Source of the DNA: Branchiostoma floridae
Taxonomy: Eukaryota; Chordata; Leptocardii; Amphioxiformes; Branchiostomatidae
Direction: 5' to 3'
Assembly (NCBI RefSeq): GCF_000003815.2
Contig: NC_049987.1
Coordinates: forward strand, 20,516,547-20,580,546
Length of the DNA stretch: 64,000 nt
Part shown: positions 57,847 through 64,000 of the stretch, piece by piece
Layout of the letters: the number at the start of each line of letters is the position of its first letter
Numbering within the stretch: position 1 is the stretch's first letter
Made by a program: the position numbers and the translations under genes
The notes under the pieces: model-generated
The model's input: the letters and a program-made list of their open reading frames with translations, nothing else
Database searches by the model: none
Told to the model about the DNA's origin: nothing

Positions 57847-58875
57847 ATATATCTCTTACTAGTAAAATAATGTGATAAGGGTTTTCTATCACATTATTTC
57901 ACTAATAGATACAATCTTAACATCTCTTAATAGTAAAATAATGTGATAAGGGGTTGCTATCAGATTATTTCACTAATAGAGACCATCTATATATCTCTTA
58001 CTAGTAAAATAATGTGATGAGGGGTTGCTATCACATTATTTCACTAATAGATACAATCTTAACATCTCTTACTAGTAAAATAATGTGATAAGGGGTTGCT
58101 ATCACATTATTTCACTGATAGATACAATCTTAACATCTCTTACTAGTAAAATAATGTGATAAGGGGTTGCTATCACATTATTTCACCGATAGATACAATC
58201 TTAACATCTCTTACTAGTAAAATAATATGATAAGGGGTTACTATCACATTATTTCACTAATAGATACAATCTTAACATCTCTTACTAGTAAAATAATGTG
58301 ATAAGGGGTTGCTATCACATTATTTCACTAATAGAGACCATCTATACATCTCTTACTAGTAAAATAATGTGATAAGGGGTTGCTATCACATTATTTCACT
58401 AATAGATACAATCTTAACATCTCTTACTAGTAAAATAATGTGATAAGGGGTTGCTATCACATTATTTCACTGATAGATACAATCTTAACATCTCTTACTA
58501 GTAAAATAATGTGATAAGGGGTTGCTATCACATTATTTCACTAATAGAGACCATCTATACATCTCTTACTAGTAAAATAATATGATAAGGGGTTGCTATC
58601 ACATTATTTCACTAATAGATACAATCTTAACAACTCTTACTAGTAAAATAATGTGATAAGGGGTTGCTATCACATTATTTCACTAATAGATACAATCTTA
58701 ACATCTCTTACTACTAAAATAATGTGATAAGGGTTTTCTATCACATTATTTCACTAATAGATACAATCTTAACATCTCTTACTAGTAAAATAATGTGATA
58801 AGGGGTTGCTATCACATTTTTTCACTAATAGACACAATCTATATATCTATTTCTAGTAAAAAAAATGTGATAGTG
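57847..58875. repeat. Hairpin array R2, ~14 units
   Basis: Continues array R1 after the LINE. Mostly the GATACAATCTTAACATCTCT linker, with CTATACATCTCT variants at several places. The outer end (AAAAAAATGTGATAGTGGGATGCTTCAAGATGG) matches 14940-14990 of the left arm. Confidence 0.92.
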
Positions 58876-60837
58876 GGATGCTTCAAGATGGATGCGCTAT
58901 ATGTCAAGAGTACAGCTCCGCGGCATGTCTTGAATAAATGAATGAACGAATGAATGATTGAATGAATAAACAAACGAATGAATGAAGGAATTCCGCGCAG
59001 TGACAACCATACACTGATGATATATTCATCTGCTTTGCAACGAATTGAAAACAGATGTATGGCTGGTGTATTCACCAACTTGGCCAAGCAGATGTAAGCG
59101 CCCCAGTCTGTACAGATTTTGCGCCTTTTTTTCTTGTCTTTTTCCTTCTTCCGTAAAACCCAACGACCTACATTTTCGTGCACAGTTCCAACAGGACTAT
59201 AACAGTATACGCAGGGCGCAACACGCGTTGCCCACGTATTCACCCAGCAGTATGACGACACTCGTGTAATAACTTAAACTGGCCCACTCACCAACCCTTA
59301 TCACGTTTTCTTTTTCACTAGTATAGTGTACGGAAGCTTACCAGGGAACTAATGTGAGAGGGCCGTGCTCTCACGCTGGTTTACCAATAGACGATATTGT
59401 TTCTTCTAACTAGTGAATGAATGAAGGGTTTAATGATATTGTACATCTAAAACTTTCGCGCAATGACGCGCAATGACAATCATTCACATATATACTTAAC
59501 TGGCCTTTTTCTTCCCTTGTAGCGAAATGAAAACAGATGTATGGCTACTGTATTCACCAACTTGGCCAACTTCTTGTAAACGTTGCGTCTTTTCCTTGTC
59601 TTTCTTGTCAATCGCTCGTCCGCACATCATTTTGTGTCGCTCACATGGGTCCTATCACACCATGAAATTCATACAATGTGTCCAGATCTTCCCACGATTC
59701 TGCCTAAGTATGACCTAACTGGCCAAGCAAATGTAAGCGCCCCAGTCTGTACAGATTTTGCGCCTTTTTTCTTGTCTTTTTCCTTCTTCCGTAAAACCCA
59801 ACGACCTACATTTTCGTGCACAGTTCCAACAGGACTATAACAGTATACGCAGGGCGCAACACGCGTTGCCCACGTATTCATCCAGCAGTACGACGACACT
59901 CGTGTAATAACTTAAACTGGCCCACTCACCAACCCTTATCACGTTTTCTTTTTCACTAGTATAGTGTACGGAAGCTTACCAGGGAACTAATGTGAGAGGG
60001 CCGTGCTCTCACGTTGGTTTACCAATAGACGATATTGTTTACTATATCTTCTGTATGCTTCATGTTGCAATTAGCCCTCTGGCAAGAACTTGCAAATAAA
60101 GTACTCACACGCGTACGCGTATTGTAAAGACAATTTATTACGAAGCCGTGAAGGAGCGTGGGTCAGAAGGGAGTGTGGATAGTGTGCAGTCTACGAGTTG
60201 CAAGATATACAGACATGCATTCACAAAACTAGGAACCGACAAGTGAAGGAGGGAGGCAGAAATACCCCCCCCCCCCAGGAGGAGTGACATGGTTATTAAC
60301 ATTACTTCATTAGTACATGTATAAAATGTGTTTCTACCACGTCTCTATTACATTGATTCAATAGTTAGAAGAAACGATAGTGTCTACTAGTAAATCAATG
60401 TGAGAGCACGGCCCCATCACATTAGTTCACTGGTAAGCTTCCACTACTAGTGAAAAAATAAACGTGATAAGGGTTGGGGAGTGGGCCAGTTTAAGTTATT
60501 ACAAGGGTGACCAAGTATCTGTTTGACCAAGTTGGTGAATACACCAGCCTTACATCTGTTTTCAATTCGTTGCAAGGCAAGTAAAATGCCAGTCAAATAT
60601 GCGCGGAAGTTTTTGGTGCACAGTGTCATTTAGCCATTCCTTCATTAATTCGTTCATTCCTTCATTCATTCGTTTGTTCATTCATTTATTCATTCAAGAC
60701 TTGACGCAGAGCTGTACTCATGACATAAAGCGCATCCAACTAGAAGAAACCAGACTGGTCAGAAGCACGCTCATACCCAGGCTGTCTTTTCTATATCAAA
60801 CCGCTAGTGGCCTACTCTCCAAGCAGAGGTTGAATCG

Positions 60838-61175
60838 CGCAGATATGGTAGTAGTCGGAAAAATTAAAAGAGCGCCCGTGTAATTTTTCCGACTACTAAC
60901 TATATCTGGTTTCTGGAACAACAGTCCTGTGTTTCTGTTACAGCCAAGTTCTGCACACAACAAGAATACACCTCATCCTGTCTTAAACATTTCTGGAATA
61001 ACAGTCCTGTGTTTCTGTTACAGTTTTGAACACACCATAGATACACCTCGTCCTGTCGTACACGTTTCTAGAATAACAGTCCTGTGCTTCTGTTACATTT
61101 CTGCACACAGCATAACTACACCTCGTCCTGTCGCATACGTATCCGGAACAACAGTCCTGCGTTTCTGTTACTGTT
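60838..61175. repeat. Right-arm core: hairpin and 75-bp minisatellite
   Basis: Mirror of 12755-13092. The AGATATGGTAGTAGTCGGAA hairpin is followed by four units with ACAGTCCTGTGTTTCTGTTA at about 60920, 61000, 61075 and 61150. A few bases differ from the left copy, so the arms are not identical and not an assembly mirror. Confidence 0.85.
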
Positions 61176-61904
61176 CAGCTTACAACACATACACTATATG
61201 GCCGCACGAGGGCTACTAGCGGTGTAATAGCAAAGACAGCCCTTCCCCTGGGACAAAGAAGCAAACCAACCGAACAAACCGTGGTTTCCATATAGTTTTG
61301 TTTGTGGCCTGATTACAATCTACGCCTGGCGCGGCGCTGGGCATGAGCGTGCTTCTGACCTATCTGGTTTCTTTTAGTTGGATGCGCTATTTGACACGAG
61401 TACAGCGGTCCTCTCACTGGTAAGCTTCCGTACTCTATACTAGTGAAAAAGAAAACGTGATAAGGGTTGGTGAGTGGGCCAGTTTAAGTTATTACACGAG
61501 TGTCGTCATACTGCTGGACGAATACGTGGGCAACGCGTGTTGCGCCCTGCGTATACTGTTATAGTCCTGTTGGAACTGTGCACGAAAATGTAGGTCGTTG
61601 GGTTTTACGGAAGAAGGAAAAAGACAAGAAAAAAAGGCGCAAAATCTGTACAGACTGGGGCGCTTACATCTGCTTGGCCAAGATGGTGAAAACACCAGCC
61701 ATACATCTGTTTTCAATTCGTTGCAAAGCAAGAAAAATGCCAGTTGAATATATCTCATCAGTGTACGATTGTCACTGCGGGGAAGTTTTAGTTGCACAAT
61801 GTCATTGAACCATTCATTCCTTCATTCGTTCGTTCATTTATTCATTCCTTAATTCAAGACATGCCGCGGAGCTGTACTCTTGACATATAGCGCACCCAAC
61901 TGGA

Positions 61905-63325
61905 AGAATACCACTATCACATTATTTTAGTAGTAAGAGATGTTAAGATTGTATCTATTAGTGAAATAATGTGATAGCAACCCTTATCACATTATTTTAC
62001 TAGTAAGAGATATATAGATGGTCTCTATTAGTGAAATAATGTGATAGAAACCCCTTACCACATTATTTTACTAGTAAGAGATATATGGATGGTCTCTATT
62101 AGTGAAATAATGTGATAGCGACCACTTACCACATTATTTTACTAGTAAGAGATATATGGATGGTCTCTATTAGTGAAACAATGTGATAGCAACCCCTTAT
62201 CACATTATTTCACTAGTAAGAGATATATATAGATGGTCTCTATTAGTGAAATAATGTGATAGCAAACCCTTATCACATTATTTTACTAGTAAGAGATATA
62301 TGGATGGTCTCTATTAGTGAAATAATGTGATAGCAACCCCTTACCACATTATTTTACTAGTAAGAGATATGTGGATGGTCTCTATTAGTGAAATAATGTG
62401 ATAGCAACCCCTTACCACATTATTTTACTAGTAAGAGATATATGGATGGTCTCTATTAGTGAAATAATGTGATAGCATCTATTAGTGAAATAATGTGATA
62501 GCAATCCCTTATCACATTATTTTACTAGTAAGAGATATATGGATGGTCTCTATTAGTGAAATAATGTGATAGCAACCCCTTATCACATTATTTCACTAGT
62601 AAGAGATATATAGATGGTCTCTATTAGTGAAATAATGTGATAGCAACCCCTTATCACATTATTTTACTAGTAAGAGATATATAGATGGTCTCTATTAGTG
62701 AAATAATGTGATAGCAACCCCTTATCACATTATTTCACTAGTAAGAGATATATGGATGGTCTCTATTAGTGAAATAATGTGATAGCAACCCCTTACCACA
62801 TTATTTTACTAGTAAGAGATATATGGATGGTCTCTATTAGTGAAACAATGTGATAGCAACCCCTTATCACATTATTTCACTAGTAAGAGATATATAGATG
62901 GTCTCTATTAGTGAAATAATGTGATAGCTACCCCTTATCACATTAATTTACTAGTAAGCGATATATAGATGGTCTCTATTAGTGAAATAATGTGATAGCA
63001 ACCCCTTATCATATTATTTCACTAGTAAGAGATGTTAAGATTGTATCTATTAGTGAAATAATGTGAGAGCACCCCACTATCACATTATTTTACTAGTAAG
63101 AGATTGTTAAATGGTCTCTATTAGTGAAATAATGAGATAGCAGCCCACTATCACATTATTTTACTAGTAAGAGATGTCGGTATATTAGTGAAATAATGTG
63201 ATAGCAACCCTTTATCCCATTATTTTACTAATAAAGGTTAAAAGATTGGTCTTAATTTGTGTCTACTAGAGAAAAAATGGGATAGCACCCCTCTATCACA
63301 TTATTTCACTAGTATATAGACATTT
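61905..63325. repeat. Hairpin array R3, ~19 units
   Basis: Outermost array of the right arm, mirror of L1 but longer. The linker GATATATGGATGGTCTCT dominates. A partial extra unit (GATAGCATCTATTAGTGAAA, about 62471) shows recent unequal change. The most diverged units are again nearest the tip. Confidence 0.93.
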
Positions 63326-63432
63326 ATTGAAATAACCACTAAAAACCAAGTTATCACAACTTTTCCAACTATCACGTTTTCTGTCCTAAAATACTATTCA
63401 GGGCTAAATAAATGTGTTAAATAATCAAGTCT

Positions 63433-63440
63433 TGCAGCTG
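63433..63440. repeat. Right target-site duplication TGCAGCTG
   Basis: Direct repeat of 10803-10810, immediately outside the terminal AATCAAGTCT. Followed by CTGTAAAGCTGCAGCC, which continues the FReD coiled-coil exon. Confidence 0.93.
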
Positions 63441-63539
63441 CTGTAAAGCTGCAGCCTGCTGCTGGATGATGCTGTCCTGGCTACTGACTGTCGCCTGTAG
63501 AGCTTCAACGGTGGCCTTAAGATCAGCTTCGGCCTGGAA
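63433..63539 (-). pseudogene. FReD-C: 5' part of the split coiled-coil exon
   Basis: Acceptor CACACAG ends at 63540, exon starts TTCCAGGCCGAAGCTGAT. It encodes FQAEADLKATVEALQATV and a [18 protein letters not shown] end, matching FReD-B at 7420-7300 almost residue for residue. The intron beyond (63540-63830) aligns with the FReD-B intron (CACCATNCTGTNCAAGTTCAC, TTCTTCACGTGCACTC). The signal-peptide exon is not in the window and should lie past 64000. Confidence 0.88.
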
Positions 63540-63540
63540 C

Positions 63541-64000
63541 TGTGTGAAAAAAAATCATTTAACTTCGAATGGAACTGTCTAGACATTAGGTACAACTGTA
63601 TGCTGATGTCTATGAACACCATTCTGTCCAAGTTCACCTGCTGTTGTTTTCAAAGTGTTCTTTCTTCCTTTCTTCACGTGCACTCGGTATGAGTTATGGT
63701 GTTGATTGTTATCTCAAAAGTATGTTCCCTGTCTCTTCTTATGAAATAAACATGACAACAAGGTTTAACAGGAACCGCAGGTACGTATCTGCTATATTCT
63801 ACCTGCATGGAGAGAAGTATAGGTGATCAATGAACATGTTGACGTCTATGTATGACCCTTGAGCTTTTAAGCTGCACGTTGCTAAGACGCCCAACGCATG
63901 TGTACAAATAGTCCAAGTTTCAGCGTCTTTTTTTGACGTCATTGTTGGTGATAGAGGGGTCATTCACTCTGTGAACAAGGTCGACGGAGTTTGTCCGAAA
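63541..64000. other. FReD-C intron, to window end
   Basis: Homologous to the FReD-B intron for about 290 bases, then unique. No signal-peptide exon is seen before the window ends. Confidence 0.7.

Larger units (their letters stand above)
10811..63432. mobile_element. 52.6-kb foldback-type DNA transposon carrying glycan-enzyme genes
   Basis: The element starts AGACTTGATTATTTAACACA and ends with the exact reverse complement at 63413-63432. It lies between 8-bp copies of TGCAGCTG inside a FReD-C exon. Long inverted arms (10811-15511; about 53835-63432) bracket a 38-kb centre with two complete GAL3ST-type genes, one ST8SIA-type gene, two GAL3ST fragments and nested transposons. Eight-base duplications are known for the hAT, P, Merlin, Novosib and Zisupton groups. 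Long, internally repetitive arms recall Galileo (P group) and FB elements of flies. The terminal bases do not show the CAG start usual for hAT. I find no transposase, so it is probably moved in trans. The orientation of the centre is uncertain, because recombination between arms can flip it. Confidence 0.85.
53835..63432 (-). repeat. Right inverted arm (TIR) of the giant element
   Basis: Inverted copy of the left arm: tip at 63432, array R3, unit R, core with minisatellite and hairpin (60838-61175), inverted units R (58880-60050), and arrays R2 and R1. It differs from the left arm by longer inner arrays, a replaced 200-290 bp segment (60450-60745), and a 3.3-kb LINE inserted between R1 and R2. 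Landmark matches run from the tip (63360-63432 against 10811-10885) to unit R next to the inner array (58870-59410 against 14450-14985), with few differences by eye. Confidence 0.83.

Noticed and set aside
10811-63432. Polinton, Teratorn or ProtoRAG identity for the giant element
   Set aside because: No polymerase, integrase, capsid-like, herpesvirus-like or RAG-like reading is visible, and the 8-bp duplication fits neither the 6 bp of Polintons nor the 5 bp of RAG-type elements.
10811-63432. Assembly mirror artefact for the inverted arms
   Set aside because: The arms differ by base changes, array length, a replaced segment and a LINE, and the exon halves and 8-bp duplication fit a real insertion.

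Overview
The window looks like nuclear DNA of an invertebrate deuterostome, most likely a lancelet (Branchiostoma). It has split animal genes, a tandem cluster of fibrinogen-related (FReD) lectin-like genes, Golgi glycan-modifying enzymes (galactose-3-O-sulfotransferases and an alpha-2,8-sialyltransferase), RTE and RLE-type LINEs, and a very high density of small inverted-repeat elements. The species call is inference. Two 100-N assembly gaps are present (9269-9368, 47232-47331).

Layout. (1) 1-2580: a microsatellite, the last two exons of a small unrecognised membrane protein on +, and tandem repeats, one of which multiplies the 3' end of that gene. (2) 2581-10810: three FReD genes on -, each built as signal peptide, Gln-rich coiled coil, fibrinogen domain. 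FReD-A is complete and in frame over six exons. FReD-B is a decayed copy lacking the middle fibrinogen exons. FReD-C is cut inside its coiled-coil exon. (3) 10811-63432: one 52.6-kb insertion. It begins and ends with the same 20 bp in inverted orientation and is flanked by an 8-bp direct repeat, TGCAGCTG. Removing the insertion and one TGCAGCTG gives a 319-nt FReD-C exon with the same phase as its paralogue and matching paralogue sequence. (4) 63433-64000: the rest of the cut exon and its intron.

Inside the insertion, each end is a long inverted arm: 4.7 kb on the left and about 6.3 kb on the right after removing a nested LINE. Each arm carries arrays of a ~72-bp unit that is itself a hairpin. 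Between the arms lie two full-length GAL3ST-type genes and one ST8SIA-type gene, all on +. There is also a 3' fragment of GAL3ST against the left arm and a lone first exon against the right arm. A recurrent 5' module (U1-U5), with a probable untranslated first exon, precedes most of these genes, and related 3' repeats follow them. Many smaller elements are nested inside: an RTE LINE with an open 1034-codon frame in the right arm, a truncated RLE LINE, and several TIR elements or MITEs, two of which (the RTE LINE and a 170-bp MITE) have readable target duplications. I see no transposase, polymerase or capsid-like gene, so the element looks non-autonomous.

The main result is a giant foldback-type DNA transposon carrying sulfotransferase and sialyltransferase genes that has split a lectin-like gene. 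The TSD, the TIR and the restored exon phase are read directly from the sequence. The family assignment and the idea that the glycan genes travel as cargo are inference.
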